The notes under the pieces: model-generated | Told to the model about the DNA's origin: nothing | The model's database searches: none | What the model saw: the letters and a program-made list of their open reading frames with translations, nothing else | NCBI GenBank assembly: GCA_036365455.1 | Contig: JAWQUS010000020.1 | Span: forward strand, 20,159,001 to 20,223,000 | Direction: 5' to 3' | Length of the DNA stretch: 64,000 nucleotides | DNA from: Macrosoma leucophasiata | Lineage: Eukaryota > Arthropoda > Insecta > Lepidoptera > Hedylidae | Shown: positions 13,984-25,727 of the stretch, piece by piece | Layout: each line of letters opens with the position of its first letter | Numbering within the stretch: the first letter of the stretch is position 1 | Translations under genes and position numbers: made by a program

Positions 13984-16599
13984 GTTGAGAGCAGCAATAA
14001 GATTGAAATGGTTAACATCATCGATGAAGATATGTGGGATCCAGAGCCAGCACTGCGGCCCGAGGATGAAATCATACTGAGGAAGTTGCATGAAATGCTG
14101 CAATCGACTGCAGACGACTTGAAGTTGCTATCCGGAGAACTCTCGAAACATCATCAGCCAGTGATACAAGTCAAAACGTTACCAACACCATTGGATGAGG
14201 AGTTTAATGAAAAAATATACATTGAAGAATTGGTCAAAGCAAAATTTCACGGGTACAAAATAATAGATACAGAAACACAAAAGAATAATTCTAACAATAA
14301 CATTGTAGAAAAACTTGCAGAATCAATTAGTAATACGTTGCAAAACAAAAAAAATATAAATACTGGTGTTCAAGTTAATCAAGTGCCAACACTCAAGAAA
14401 AACTTAAATAGAAACTTAGGAACAACAAGGCCTCAAATTGTTCAAATAAGTTCATCAAAAAACATTACAGACGAATATAAACTTAATAATGGGAAAGCTA
14501 GGAATAAAAAGCCTTTAGTAAGTTACGATGAAATGTCTTATAAATATGTCGAACCTAAATCAGAAATCAATATGCCACAAAAAGCACTAGAAGTTCAACA
14601 AATGCCAAGTATAAACATAAGGAGTGAACTAAAGGAGCAAAAAGTTTTACATTTAGACATAATACCTGAAACACAAAATATGATTTCAAGTCCTCGCAAC
14701 AAAAATAACGTAGCAGTTATTTCTATAGAACACATGCCTGATCCTATAGAGAAACAAAAAAGTACTAGAAAAATTGAATTAAATTATTCTCCCAATGCAT
14801 ATCATAATAAGCCAGCAAGAAAAGTATCTAAGATGTCCACTGGTGAAAGTAGCGAGTCTAATAATGTAAGTTCTGAAACACACATCCGGTTTAAGAGTAA
14901 GAAACCATTAAGACAAAAACAAATCTCACCAAAGACAAATCGTAAATTAGAAATTGACTCACATAAAAGAAATATTAAAAAAGATACAATAAAGAATATT
15001 TCAAGTTTAGATGAATGGAAAAGAAAATTAAATTCTGTATATGGACGACAATTAGATCGCAAAAAAACTAAACCTGATAAAAGATCATCGCCCAAGAAGA
15101 CACATCTATCACAGACGAATACGCCTAAGTCTCCAAATAAATTAAATAATGTTGAGTATATACCATATTCAAAATTAACACTAGGTGGAGTCAGAGTAAG
15201 CGACATTGAAAGGGAGTTGTCGGATATACCTAATAAAAATGATATTGCTTTAAGTCCTATTTTAGATAAAATTTTAAGTAGTCGTGAAAATTCTTTCCAC
15301 AATGATAGTCCTAAAAAATGTCAGGGAATAAAAAGTCCAAAAATTCTTACCACATCGGATGAGAATTTGTTGCAAGAAGTTTTAGATATAGAAATAAATG
15401 TGAATAAAACATCTAAAGATCTGGGTGTAAAGATAAATGAAACTTTTGTTAAATCTCAAAGCATTTCGAATGATAGTTACGATGATGACTTTGAGGATGA
15501 AAAATCAGATAATAACGAAATAAATATAGAGGTACATGATCAACAACAATCAACAGATACTTCCAGTGAAAGCATGATAGATGTTGATAGAAAAAACAAA
15601 ATAAAGAAAGCCAAATTATCGCCCAGAAAAAAGGTTATGAACCTATCTTTTAAAAATAAGGTTGACATATTCGAATTCGTCCATTCAGTTGATACACAAG
15701 ATTCTGCTACTCAAAGTAACGGATCTAACAAAATATCTCTAAAAGAGACGCAAACGTCGCCAAGAAATGACAATTCAGCTGTGCAACCTATACACAACAA
15801 TCTGTGGCCATCGATAGATCCCAACGGTGATGTAGAGAAAATGTTTAGGCTAGAAAAAGATTTCATAAAAAAAATGATAATAGATGAATATGGTGACTTG
15901 TTAGAAAAGAATTTGAATAAACCATCTACATCTAAGGTCACACCTGAGACAGTGTCGGAACAAATAAATGTTGCTGCATCACAAAAGAATACCCAAACAT
16001 CACCTGCCCATGTAAAATGCGTGGCAACTTCACCAACCAGAACGAAAACAAGGACTACATCGCCTTTTGCGTTGTCCTTGACAGTAGATCATCAAACCAG
16101 CCCTATAGATTTTCTACCTAATGAAGAAGAATTAAAAGTGGAAATTGAAAATGATGATCTTGGTATAACTGTTAATTTATCTTCCCCGCGCTTCAGTTTA
16201 CGCCTGCCTCAGACTTCTCGTGAAGTACTATCGAATCTAGAACATTCCTCTTCACATCATGTTTCTAATAAAGCAAATACCAACCATAGAAAATTAATAA
16301 ACACGTATAGGAAAAATGTATTAAGCAGTTCAAGCTCTGTTGACGGCGATTATTCGTCATCAGAATTAAGCAGCTTAGGTGAAGTTAATTTGAGGTTTAA
16401 AAAGAAAATGAGGAAGATTAAAGTTCCGTCCATATCAGAGTTGAGTTCTTCATCTGTTTCTAAACACAACAGTGATATATCAGGATATATTCTTCCTTTG
16501 AAGAGTGAAGGCGAAGTTAGTTCACAGCAAATTCTGCAAATGAAATCTAAAAAAACTAAGAGAAGTGATGGGGAAATGAGTTACGGACAAATACATTGA
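13984..16599 (+). CDS. Uncharacterised large low-complexity protein, terminal exon (863 aa from ATG 14008)
   Basis: One long exon follows a clear acceptor (TTATTAATTTCAG, AG ending at 13983). The ATG at 14008 gives 863 residues. The frame is also open for eight codons back to the acceptor, so coding could begin in an unseen upstream exon. The first 90 residues look like a folded or helical segment (DEDMWDPEPALRPEDEI). The rest is Lys/Ser/Asn-rich and probably disordered. It has an acidic patch (SYDDDFEDE), several TSP or TQTSP motifs and C-terminal S-x-GE repeats (SLGEV, SEGEV, SDGEM). These features recall centrosome or cilium scaffolds such as TALPID3 or CEP350, but that is only a weak impression. 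Function unknown. The length, open frame and good acceptor make it a real gene. Confidence 0.8.
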   Translation, partial: VESSNKIEMVNIIDEDMWDPEPALRPEDEIILRKLHEMLQSTADDLKLLSGELSKHHQPVIQVKTLPTPLDEEFNEKIYIEELVKAKFHGYKIIDTETQKNNSNNNIVEKLAESISNTLQNKKNINTGVQVNQVPTLKKNLNRNLGTTRPQIVQISSSKNITDEYKLNNGKARNKKPLVSYDEMSYKYVEPKSEINMPQKALEVQQMPSINIRSELKEQKVLHLDIIPETQNMISSPRNKNNVAVISIEHMPDPIEKQKSTRKIELNYSPNAYHNKPARKVSKMSTGESSESNNVSSETHIRFKSKKPLRQKQISPKTNRKLEIDSHKRNIKKDTIKNISSLDEWKRKLNSVYGRQLDRKKTKPDKRSSPKKTHLSQTNTPKSPNKLNNVEYIPYSKLTLGGVRVSDIERELSDIPNKNDIALSPILDKILSSRENSFHNDSPKKCQGIKSPKILTTSDENLLQEVLDIEINVNKTSKDLGVKINETFVKSQSISNDSYDDDFEDEKSDNNEINIEVHDQQQSTDTSSESMIDVDRKNKIKKAKLSPRKKVMNLSFKNKVDIFEFVHSVDTQDSATQSNGSNKISLKETQTSPRNDNSAVQPIHNNLWPSIDPNGDVEKMFRLEKDFIKKMIIDEYGDLLEKNLNKPSTSKVTPETVSEQINVAASQKNTQTSPAHVKCVATSPTRTKTRTTSPFALSLTVDHQTSPIDFLPNEEELKVEIENDDLGITVNLSSPRFSLRLPQTSREVLSNLEHSSSHHVSNKANTNHRKLINTYRKNVLSSSSSVDGDYSSSELSSLGEVNLRFKKKMRKIKVPSISELSSSSVSKHNSDISGYILPLKSEGEVSSQQILQMKSKKTKRSDGEMSYGQIH

Positions 16600-18480
16600 T
16601 GACAGTAAAATATTGCTAAAACATGAATCATATTGTTATATGAGAGATGTTAATGTGAGTGTTGGAGGAGTATTGTGTAGATGTTGAATTGACAATATAC
16701 ATGGTAGTTGAATATTTCCTTTGTGCCTTAGTGTTTTTTAGCTTATGACATTATTTTAACTAATTGAGTGTTTCCCTATTTTGTTGTTAAACTCACCTAA
16801 AGTACAAATTGTATTACAATTTAACTAGTGATATTTTATTTTTAAATCGTTTTTAAGGATACTTAGACATATATTTTTTTTACAATGCCATTTAGTTATA
16901 TACTAAACAAAAAAACAAAAAAGTTTTACAATTAATTACTTACATTATATGTTAAAGCAAATGTTTGGTTTCATTTGCCTGTCTATTTCCTTAATGTAAA
17001 TAAGCTTCAATAGTGCATTTACAAAGTTATAGTTAATAACAATCCATATTCACACTTATTTTACTAATTGCCTTAAAATACCTGTTCTTAGCAGGGAGAA
17101 GCCCACCTCCCATCAAACAGATATAAAGGTATCCCCCACTAATGATTTTTTTCACCATTGATTACTACTCCCTACCAGTGTCAAAGAAATAATAATATAG
17201 TCATATAATAGAGTGTCTGCCACTATTGAAAAAAAGTTTGAGGTCCTGATTGTCTGTTCTAATTCTAAAGATTCTTAGAGGCATCTGGTTCTAGAAATAT
17301 GCTAATCAACATCCATAATACTATATTTATTACTTATAAGTGAATTATATTTACAACATTTTACTGGTGGTAGAGCTCCAGTGACGAAGTTCGCGAGCGT
17401 AGGCACCACCGCATCACCTAATATACTTGCCGCTAAATGGTAGTGTTCAGCACTATCGTGTTCCGGTCAGGTGGTAATGTATGGCCCTGTAATTTCCGGC
17501 ACAGAGGCATAACACCTTAGGCCTCAGGAGTGGCAACACATCTGCATTTTGACCTCTGGTCATTGTGTGAGTGACTATAGGCTGCAGTCATCACTTAACA
17601 TCAATGTGAACTGCATGCTTGTTTGCCACTTTCATTACATAAAAAAAAACATAACAGGAAAATTAGGGGTGTTAGTGGCACTTTGGATTAGGTACTTAGA
17701 GTAGGTTAAAGAGATATAATAATGTACATGAAACATGTCTATTCTGTAAACAAATTACATACCTAATGTATCTGTCCTAATAATTATGATGGTGCATGGT
17801 GGCTCTACATTGTTCCAGTTAGATGGTATGTATGTTTTGTGTTTGCCACTTCTATGATACAAAAAGTAGGTAATATTTTATGGCAGCACTAGCTGTACAA
17901 CCTACTTTCTGGCAATAAAACAGTGACTATAGGTTCAACCAACAGTAGAGGTACGCCTTCACTTACAGTTTCAATCATTATTTAAGTTATTTTTATATTA
18001 TTAACAAACTTTGAAAAAAGGAGGATGTTCTCAATTCGTCCGGATCTTTTTTTTTCTTCAATTTTTCATTGAAACTTTCCAGCTTGCATTATACTCTCCT
18101 TAGATAAGATTTGTAAGTATATGATGATGAAATTTCTGGCACAGAGGCATAACACCTTAGACCTCAGGAGTGGTAACGCATCTGCATTTTGACCTTGGTC
18201 TTTGTGTGGGTGTCTATAGGCTGCAGTCATCACTTAACATCAATGTGAACTGGATGCTTGTTTACCCACTTCCATAACATAAAAAAAATTATGACCCAAG
18301 AAAAAAAAACAGGCACATTACTTTGTTTTTTTTATGTGATAAAGGTGGCAAACTAGCATGCAGTTCATATTGATGTTAAGTGATGACAGTACTATTTGGC
18401 TGCAGATACCTAGTGAAGAAATACATTTCAAATATTAAATTGTAGTCGTAAAAACACAATAGAAATAAAATTTATTGCTA
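16600..18480. other. 3' flank of the 863-aa gene with R1 repeat copies
   Basis: An AT-rich 3' UTR and intergenic stretch. R1 repeats lie at about 17364-17650 (+, nearly full length), 18128-18290 (+, 3' half) and 18318-18412 (-, partial). A GAAAAAAGGAGGATGTTCTC motif near 18011 recurs near 33404. No gene was seen. Confidence 0.5.
17364..17650 (+). repeat. R1 interspersed repeat, near full-length copy
   Basis: It starts with GGTGGTAGAGCTCCAGTGAC, passes through AATGGTAGTGTTCAGCACTA and ends with GCATGCTTGTTTGCCAC plus an A-rich tail. It serves as the reference copy for R1 in this window. The A-rich tail suggests a retroposed element. Confidence 0.7.
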
Positions 18481-18557
18481 TGCAATAATTTAACTGTTAC
18501 TATATGGTTACTATAGAAAATTTGAAGTATCGCTGTTCCAAGTCGATTGTACAAGAA

Positions 18558-21500
18558 ATGAATTTATTTTACTTACCAATCTATATCTTGTTTTATATGA
18601 GCTGGTCTCCAACTGTTTGTGCACTATACGAATGCGGATATTGTCAACCAGAACAAGTACACATAGCGTACGGATGTGAGTTAATTATTCTATTGTATAT
18701 TACAGCCATTTATCGATTACACAATACACAAAACAAAGAAATAAATACTCAAATTCCAAAACAAAATATTATAAAAAATTGCTTGCTCTACATACGAAAT
18801 TCAAATTTTGAATTTTTACTATTTTGACAACTTCGATACTTGAGAATTGACCCAGATGCATGGCATTTTAGTACTACGTATTTCTATTGTGACCTTTTTG
18901 GTAAGTCCTTGTCTTCTTAAATGGGTCTAATGGGTCTTGTGTCATGTCAAGACCATTGTGGTAAGACCTAATTATTAAATTAAAATAAAAGAAGATTTAT
19001 GCATTCACTTAAATAAATTAGGAAATGGACAATTACTTAGGTACATTGGGTGATTGGGCGATGCTATAAATCCCCGTAAGTACTCTCTGTAGAAATCTTG
19101 CGCTATTTTTCATTGGACAAAGTCCATACATGCGTAGCAGGTATAGGTAACTTATATCATATTTACCAACTTTTTTAGTATTGATACTATTCGATTTTGT
19201 TGACAGCACAATCAAACCAAATCTCGGTATCATGGTCGACATTGAACGACACACAGGAATCAAGGGTGCAATACGGAGAAGGCGTTATGGACAAAGAAGA
19301 AACTGGCATGAAGATAAAATTTGTTGATGGAGGAAAATTAAAGAGGGAGCAGTGGATACATCACACGTTGCTGAATAATTTGAAATACAATACAACATAT
19401 GGTTTGTAGATTAAAAAGGAAAAAAAATACCTTTCAAACTTCTTCCAAACGAATTTCAAAATTAAAATTAAACTTCACCAGTTAATTGTACTATTTATTT
19501 TTCGCAATAACACATGCGAGTGAACTTTAGAAATTAAAGAAAAAACGGAAAGAAAAATTTGACTTCGGGCACAGGAATCAACCGAAGTGTAGTACTTCGG
19601 TAGCTTAGTGGTAAAGTGGCTGGACTGGTTATCTTGAGGTCGCAGGTTCGATTCCTGCCCGAAGTCAAGTTTTTCTTTCCGTTTTTTCTTTAATTTCTAA
19701 AGTTTACGCGTGAAGTTAGGTAGGGGCATAGAGGCAGGGGTTTAATCTTGAAACCTCTTAAGTCTGCGACACTCAACCTGCGGTCCGCCGAGCCTTGTAA
19801 GCCGAAGATTGTAATAATCATACCTGACCTATCAAGAACCACAATAATAATTCTCAGTGCAAATACGTTGCTGCTTTGGGGTCTGAGATGGCTTGGCCGT
19901 GTGACTCTACTGTTTAACATGTGTTTGGTTTAGCCTGACCATAATATGTATTTGGCGTAGTTTTTCCAGTCAATTCATGTGTATACCTACCTCTTTATCT
20001 TTATGTTATGTAATAGACCTATGTTTTTTTGCTAGTTTACCACGTGGGATCGCAGTATGGTTGGTCGGAGGAGTTCTGGTTCAAGACACCGCCTGAAGGC
20101 GAGGACTGGGTTGTTCGGATTGCCATTTACGGTGATTTAGGTTACAAGAACGCTCAAGTAAATTATTTGATACTTACTATCTATATAGTTACCACGATAA
20201 TCAGGAGACAGAAAAATTTAAAATCTTCTCAATCACGTGCTACGTACTTCACATTCATTGATTTCGGATTAATTCCGATTGTTAGAATAGGCTGTCGCTA
20301 AAACGACGTATATGTTTTCAGTCACTGTCTTATCTCCAAACCGAAGCGCAGAAAGGTGATTACGACACGATTCTCCACGTCGGTGATTTTGCATATGATA
20401 TGGAGCGATATGAAGGGCAGGTCGGAGATGTGTTCATGAGGCAAATACAACCAATAGCCGCGCTCGTGCCCTATATGACATGTCCGGGCAATCATGAACA
20501 GGCATAGTATGAATTTGTTGTATTATCTTGAGATTCTTGAACTCCTTGTGAGTATATTGTTCGGTGTTCTTGACAGTTTATGTAAAAATGTTTGAGGTTT
20601 AAGTTGTTGTTCAGATCGATTAAATGAAATGTTTATTTTTGCCTTAAGAAATTCTAACTGGTTTTTACCAGTAATCGAGTTTCGGAGGGTGATTACATTT
20701 TGTGGTTTGCTCCTAGCTCTTTTGCTATAAAATTAGATCCGTACCTGAAGTTAGTTCCGATTCGCTGCAAAGAGGTGATTTTATGGTAGATATAAAAGAG
20801 ATATGCTAGAAGGCAAATGTAAATCTCTCAATCGGCCAACATTGAAACTAGCGTTCTTTTTTGTTTGTTGGGTCTTTGGGAGCTAACACTTTACGCAAGC
20901 TACTTTATACAGTGGCAGGTTTTGCGTAAACTGATAAGTAGAGATAAATTAAATGTTTTATAATCAATTGCATTCAGTTCCAACGTAAACACACGACTAC
21001 TAGATGCTTTTTCGATTCTTGTACTAGCTAGTACCTAGAACTTCGAAGGTTTGATGACTTTTATCATAATTAAAATATTTTTACAGCAATTTCAGTCACT
21101 ACAAACACCGCTTTTCAATGCCGGGCCCGTTCGACAACATGTTCTACAGCTTTGACTTGGGACCCATCCATTTCATTTCTATATCCACCGAGTTTTATTA
21201 CTTCTATTCAAAATATGGTTCCGAATCCATCCAGACTCAATACCAGTGGCTTGAAAAGGACCTGTGGAGAGCTACTCAGCCGAAGACCAGGTGATTTTGA
21301 AAATCACTTGTCTAAGTAATGGGGGAAATGAGAGAATGAGATGAGATGGTCTCACATTATAAGGACTGGAGATAAAGAACACTGCAGGCGTATTCTTTAA
21401 GTCGGTGGCCATCAATTTGAAAGCCACTGGCAGTACAATGTTGTTTCCCAAAAGATTCCTATTATAACGTTCTGTTAAACCAGCAATGTATTGCAAAGTG

Positions 21501-24500
21501 GCTATCGCAATGATGTCAACCGAGGTCTATCCCAGAGACACGGCTTCCGGACAGATAACAGCGTAACGAGAAAGAGAGGTTTTTGTCTGGCTCCTGCCCA
21601 TGTGTCGGACTCTAATTTGCACTAAGACCAGAGAATATGTAATAATACTACGTCTAATACGATGGATAGGGTGGTGCAGATTGTGCGCTGAATCTATATG
21701 TCGCTTAAGTCAATGATAGTACAGCGCTACCGCGTTGGGGTTCGATGGCTTTAGACAGTCGACTAGGCGCGGACATTACAAAGTAAACAGTTTGTTTGTT
21801 TGCTTGAACGCGCTAATCTTACACAACTCATTCTGCTTCATTTGTTTTAATTTTGGTGTCTATAGGCTGCAGTATTCACGTATACCATCAATATGATCTG
21901 AATGCTTATTTGCGTGCAAATAATAGACTGGATAACTCAGCCAAATAAATAAACTGTAGGTAATTGAAGGGTCTAAATATCCCCAAAGTCCGAAGTACGT
22001 TTGACGAGACTCTTACTACTCATAAAGCAGATAATAGGTTAGGTCGGTATAGGCTTCATCTATACTTACTAATATTATAAAGCTGAAGAGTTTGTTTGCT
22101 TGAACGCGCTAATCTCAGGAACTACTGGTCCGATTTGGAAAATTGATTCAGTGTTAGATAGCGAGGAAGGCTTTAGGCTATATATCATCACGCTAAGATG
22201 AGAGGATCGGTAACATTGCAACCGCGCGAATCCCGGGCGGGTTGCTAGTAATTTATATAATTAAATACTAATGTAAAAAATATCATCAGGAAAATACGTC
22301 CGTGGATCATAGTGTTTGGCCACAGACCGATGTATTGTGGAAACAAATATGATGACTGCTGGAACCTTAATTTGCCTAACCGTGTTGGAATAAAGGGACA
22401 ATATGGTAAGAGATTTTGAAAAAAACCATAGAGCAACGCGGGCCACCGGTCGCGGCGGACTGGACCGCCGCGACCGGTGGCCCGCGTTGCTCCGTTGCTC
22501 TACGAAAAAAACTAAACAGTTTACCTAATTATTTATAAATTTTCTCACATAGTTATGCAAACATAGTCTGCATTAACGTTAACATGAGCACCAAACTGCG
22601 TCTGTCCTTTTAATCTGCTATTAATTTTTTGTTCTTAACATAGCAACATCGATTAAAGTAACATCCATACATTACTTTAATATCCATTACGTACTACTTA
22701 ATCCGTAGTTTGAAAATCCCAGACTGCCCAAGAGGAGTCAACTTGGGAATTGTCAAACTTGTATTTTATGTAATCACTTTACCCTAAGTTCCATACTTAC
22801 ATTGATTTGTACAGAAAAAAAGAGTGTGTACTGTATGTACGCGCGTAAGAAGTTACTTAATAAGTACTTCTTTAGCGTAACAGTCCAATACGCCAGAAAG
22901 AAATAAAACAAAACGACAACAATGTTTAGCAACTAACTTCAGACTGTTGCTTTTACCTCTTTAGCAATTAATTTCTGACTGTCGCAGTCACATGTTGGTG
23001 TGCGCGCGCATCTTAAAAATTCAGTGTCATATTTTATTACAATCGCGCTAAAAGAAGTATAACTTCAAAAATGATTAAGAAATGAACACGTTTTAACGTG
23101 CTTTGTAATGAAATCTGGTATTTAGAACATTTCCTGGTAACTTAATATTATTAACTGTCTGAAATATCATAAAATTGTATATTTTATAGCTTTGGAGCCA
23201 CTGCTTAACAAGTACGGTGTGGATCTTCTGATATGGGCGCACGAACACTCGTATGAACGACTGTGGCCGGTATACAATCTTAAAGTTTACAATGGTTCTC
23301 AAGAACAACCGTATGTTAACCCCAAGTCAGTATTTCCACATTAATATAAGGTTTATTTTTATGCATCGCACTCAGGTACCTAGGATTTTTTACTTTTCTT
23401 TGTTGTATTTACTTATTTACCTCCGTGATTTAGTGGTAATGGTCAAGGTCACGTCAAGTGTGAGTCTTTAGGCATCAAAGGCATCATATTCTCTGTGGCC
23501 CGTTATTCGATACTAAATAGGTATACCAATCGTTGCCTGCCATAGGACCACTGGAAGAAAGTACTTATTTTTAGTTATGTTCATAGAGGAATTACGCTGC
23601 GTAAAATCTCTAATCAATCCATTCACGTGATTATTAATTTCGAAGATAAAATAGAAGGTACGTATATGTTACATAGCGCAAAGTTGTGAATATGATATAG
23701 GTATTCGATTATTTCAGGAATTCGACCATTTCATGAAGTACTTTGTGTTCCTTCAATGTTCCAATTGGCGCCTACATATGTAGTGGACGCTACACTCTAG
23801 TTAAAAGAATCCATTTTTATTTTTTTAAGGGCACCAGTTCACATTATTACGGGATCTGCCGGCTGTGAAGAAGGCAGCGATCCTTTCAAACGTAAGTTGC
23901 TTACTTCGATTTGAATTAGGTTCTTATGTTTGCTAGAATATCCATTTGTATGCTACCACTAAAGCAGTTGAATAGCAGGTATTTTTTATTCAGTCTAAAA
24001 TTAAATATACCTATTCATTTGTTATTTATTTATTGTCACAGCAAACCCACCAAAATGGTCGGCATTCAGATCCTGGGATTACGGCTACACACGTTTTAAG
24101 GCTTACAATAAGACACACATTTATATGGAACAGGTATTTGATACTGCTAGTTCATACAACCTTCTTTAAATATCAAAGGCACACCTGACTCACTGACTTA
24201 GGTATCAACGCACAGCCGAAGCTACATATTTAGGTACTAAGAAACTTGAAATTTAATAAAAAGATTCCTTTCTTAATGTGGCTATGAGGGCCACCAAGAA
24301 AGGATTTTTAGATATTCAACATTCATCTCCCTAAAGGTGTAAATGAGGTGGTAAACTAGAAAATTGTATGTTTTTTTTTCATTTCTGGACTTGAAATGTG
24401 TAGCAACGGTATGAAAATTGGTATATATCGTCCTGATTTCAAATGGAAATTATCTACGTAGGCAAAGATAAAGAAACACGAAGTAGCTTTCTACTTCTAT

Positions 24501-25557
24501 GTTTCTTTGAGATTTCCATAATCATAGAGGTAAAAATAATCCTTATGGCGCAATTAGCGACATCATTCCCGACAAGATCCCAAGTGATCTGCCATTCGAT
24601 TTGCAAAGTGTATCATTCTCTGTTAACGTCTGCTTTGCCTTGACCATCAACAAATTGCAGGGTAAAATTGACGGGGTAGATTTAAAAATTGGGGCAGTTT
24701 TTTTCACGGCCAGCTTTATACGGATTGCTTACGGATTAGTGCACCAAATAGCTTGGTCATTATAGCACTTGCTTCAACACTGGTAAAAAAATATGCTTAT
24801 TTCGAAGTTAACTGTTACCTACCGTTTACCGGGTAGTATTTCGCTATACACACAGATACAACTATCATAATTATCATCGTCACTCCACCCGAAAGACGTC
24901 CACTGCTGGACAAAATCTTCCCCAAAGACGGTCACAACAGTGTTGTGCGTCATTAGGGGAGAATATGCCATATCGCCACGCTTGGAAGGCGGATTGGCGA
25001 TCGCGATGGTGGTAGTTTTATCGCGGGATGCTGCTGCCCATGCATCGTTGTTATTTTTACTATCTATTGCCCTGTTGGAATGGTTTGATCGCCATTGTTC
25101 TGTTGGCTGACTGCACAAGTGTAAAAGTTCTCCTCCACTGGAAGGCGATGGGATTGTCACGTCCCTCGCCTCGTCACATTTTTAACGGGGGATTAATTAA
25201 AACATATGCCCTATAACTAAAGTACACGGGGACGAAGTCGCGGGTAAAAGATAGTGTGTTAAGTATTGGGGTGCGGGTCTTCATTTGAAGTCTGCCGCAA
25301 ACATAAAGTTTCCTAGTCAGATTTTCTGGTGAATACTGATTCAGGAACCGTATGTTTACGGCCAACTTTAGTCACCTCATTAGACAGATATTAGACAGGA
25401 CCATAGCCTTGTTCTATACTGAGTGGTAGGTACAATTTTAACCTTTATTTACTTCCAGGTGTCCATCGAGCAAAAAGGGCAAGTGATTGACTCAATGTGG
25501 CTTGTAAGAGATCGCCACGAGACATACAATTTGCCTCCAATCTTTGATGATTATTAA
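18558..25557 (+). CDS. ACP7: Purple acid phosphatase, ACP7/PAPL type, gene A (10 exons, 442 aa)
   Basis: Exons: 18558-18675, 19207-19401, 20036-20157, 20322-20506, 21087-21290, 22290-22405, 23190-23325, 23830-23891, 24042-24133 and 25459-25557. All are GT/AG and phases close to 442 residues. The start chosen gives a signal peptide (MNLFYLPIYILFYMSWSPTV); an earlier in-frame ATG at 18504 would only add 18 residues before it. Metal-binding motifs of the binuclear metallophosphatase fold are all present: GDLG (D138), GDFAY (D167), GNHE (N202, H203), GHRPMYC (H286) and AHEHSY (H331, H333). It is probably a secreted or lysosomal phosphomonoesterase; the substrate is unknown. Exon 6 matches the 6a form of gene B; no 6b-like exon was found. 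AATAAA at 25559 overlaps the end of the gene. The coding sequence is AT-rich compared with gene B. Confidence 0.92.
19520..19702. repeat. Fold-back tRNA-like SINE in gene A intron 2
   Basis: A sense tRNA-like module (about 19593-19667, B box GGTTCGATTCC) is preceded by a short antisense piece. Both sides are bounded by inverted arms (AGAAATTAAAGAAAAAACGG at left, with its complement at right near 19682-19700). The architecture is the same as in the composite element at 12.7 kb, but simpler. The anticodon region does not fold well, so a functional tRNA is unlikely. Confidence 0.6.
22059..22248 (+). mobile_element. Non-autonomous Helitron in gene A intron 5
   Basis: It begins TCTATACTTACTAATATTAT after a host A and ends with a short hairpin followed by CTAG before a host T, as expected for Helitrons, which insert between A and T. 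The internal text (TTGAACGCGCTAATCTCAGG) is common in lepidopteran Helitrons. A fragment of the same head lies at about 21786-21825. Confidence 0.75.
22431..22492. repeat. GC-rich perfect hairpin, 28-bp stem and 6-nt loop
   Basis: The left arm 22431-22458 is the exact reverse complement of the right arm 22465-22492. It lies 25 bases after the exon 6 donor of gene A. A related single arm occurs at about 36577-36612 in gene B intron 2, so the arm is probably the terminus of a mobile element arranged head to head. Confidence 0.75.
24555..24815 (+). pseudogene. Helitron helicase C-terminal fragment, frameshifted
   Basis: The reading IPDKIPSDLPFDLQ, then CFALTINKLQG, matches the conserved end of Helitron Rep/helicase (consensus idea: PSDLPF ... 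FAMTINKSQGQ). After a frame change it continues through SAPNSLVIIALASTLV to about 24815. It sits in gene A intron 9 in gene orientation. A Helitron-like 3' end (GGGGACGAAGTCGCGGGTAA ... ATAG) follows near 25228-25254. Confidence 0.65.
24880..25160. repeat. Dispersed repeat fragment in gene A intron 9
   Basis: It contains GTCCACTGCTGGACAAAATC and CCCCAAAGACGG, a common lepidopteran retroposon tail, and TTTGATCGCCATTGTTCTGT, which recurs inverted at about 51260-51290. Confidence 0.45.
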
Positions 25558-25667
25558 CAATAAAACACGATACATAACGTTTCAGAATAAAGATATTAAA
25601 GCAATATTGATGTTCTTTTTTTCTAGGATGTAAGTGATCTACCTCTTTAAAATATAATTTTAACCAA

Positions 25668-25727
25668 ACGTGATGCAGGCAGAGATAGCCTGGTTCTATT
25701 GGCGATTGTCACAAAAATAAAAAAATC
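25668..25727 (+). repeat. Diverged 5'-truncated LINE tail
   Basis: CGTGATGCAGGCAGAGATAG ... GGCGATTGTCAC plus an A-rich run resembles the 3' end of the full-length LINE at 31480-31536 (CGTGATGCTGGCAGGTATG ... GGCGGTTGCCATTAAGG plus A). It is probably an older short insertion of the same family, about 70 bp upstream of the intact one. Confidence 0.5.

Noticed and set aside
14802..15941. Antisense proteins opposite the 863-residue gene
   Set aside because: Shadow frames of a low-complexity exon, with Ser/Leu/Phe-rich composition that mirrors the sense strand.
19593..19667. tRNA gene in gene A intron 2
   Set aside because: B box and acceptor pairing are good, but the anticodon arm does not form and the copy lies between inverted repeat arms of a mobile element.
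20322..20509. Premature stop (TAG) at the end of gene A exon 4 and gene B exon 4
   Set aside because: In both genes TA-G spans the exon end: the exon stops after TA and the donor GT begins with the G. The next exon supplies C, giving tyrosine.
21291..21307. Palindrome at the exon 5 donor of gene A (GTGATTTTGAAAATCAC)
   Set aside because: Short, with no room for an RNA loop, and expected by chance at this scale.
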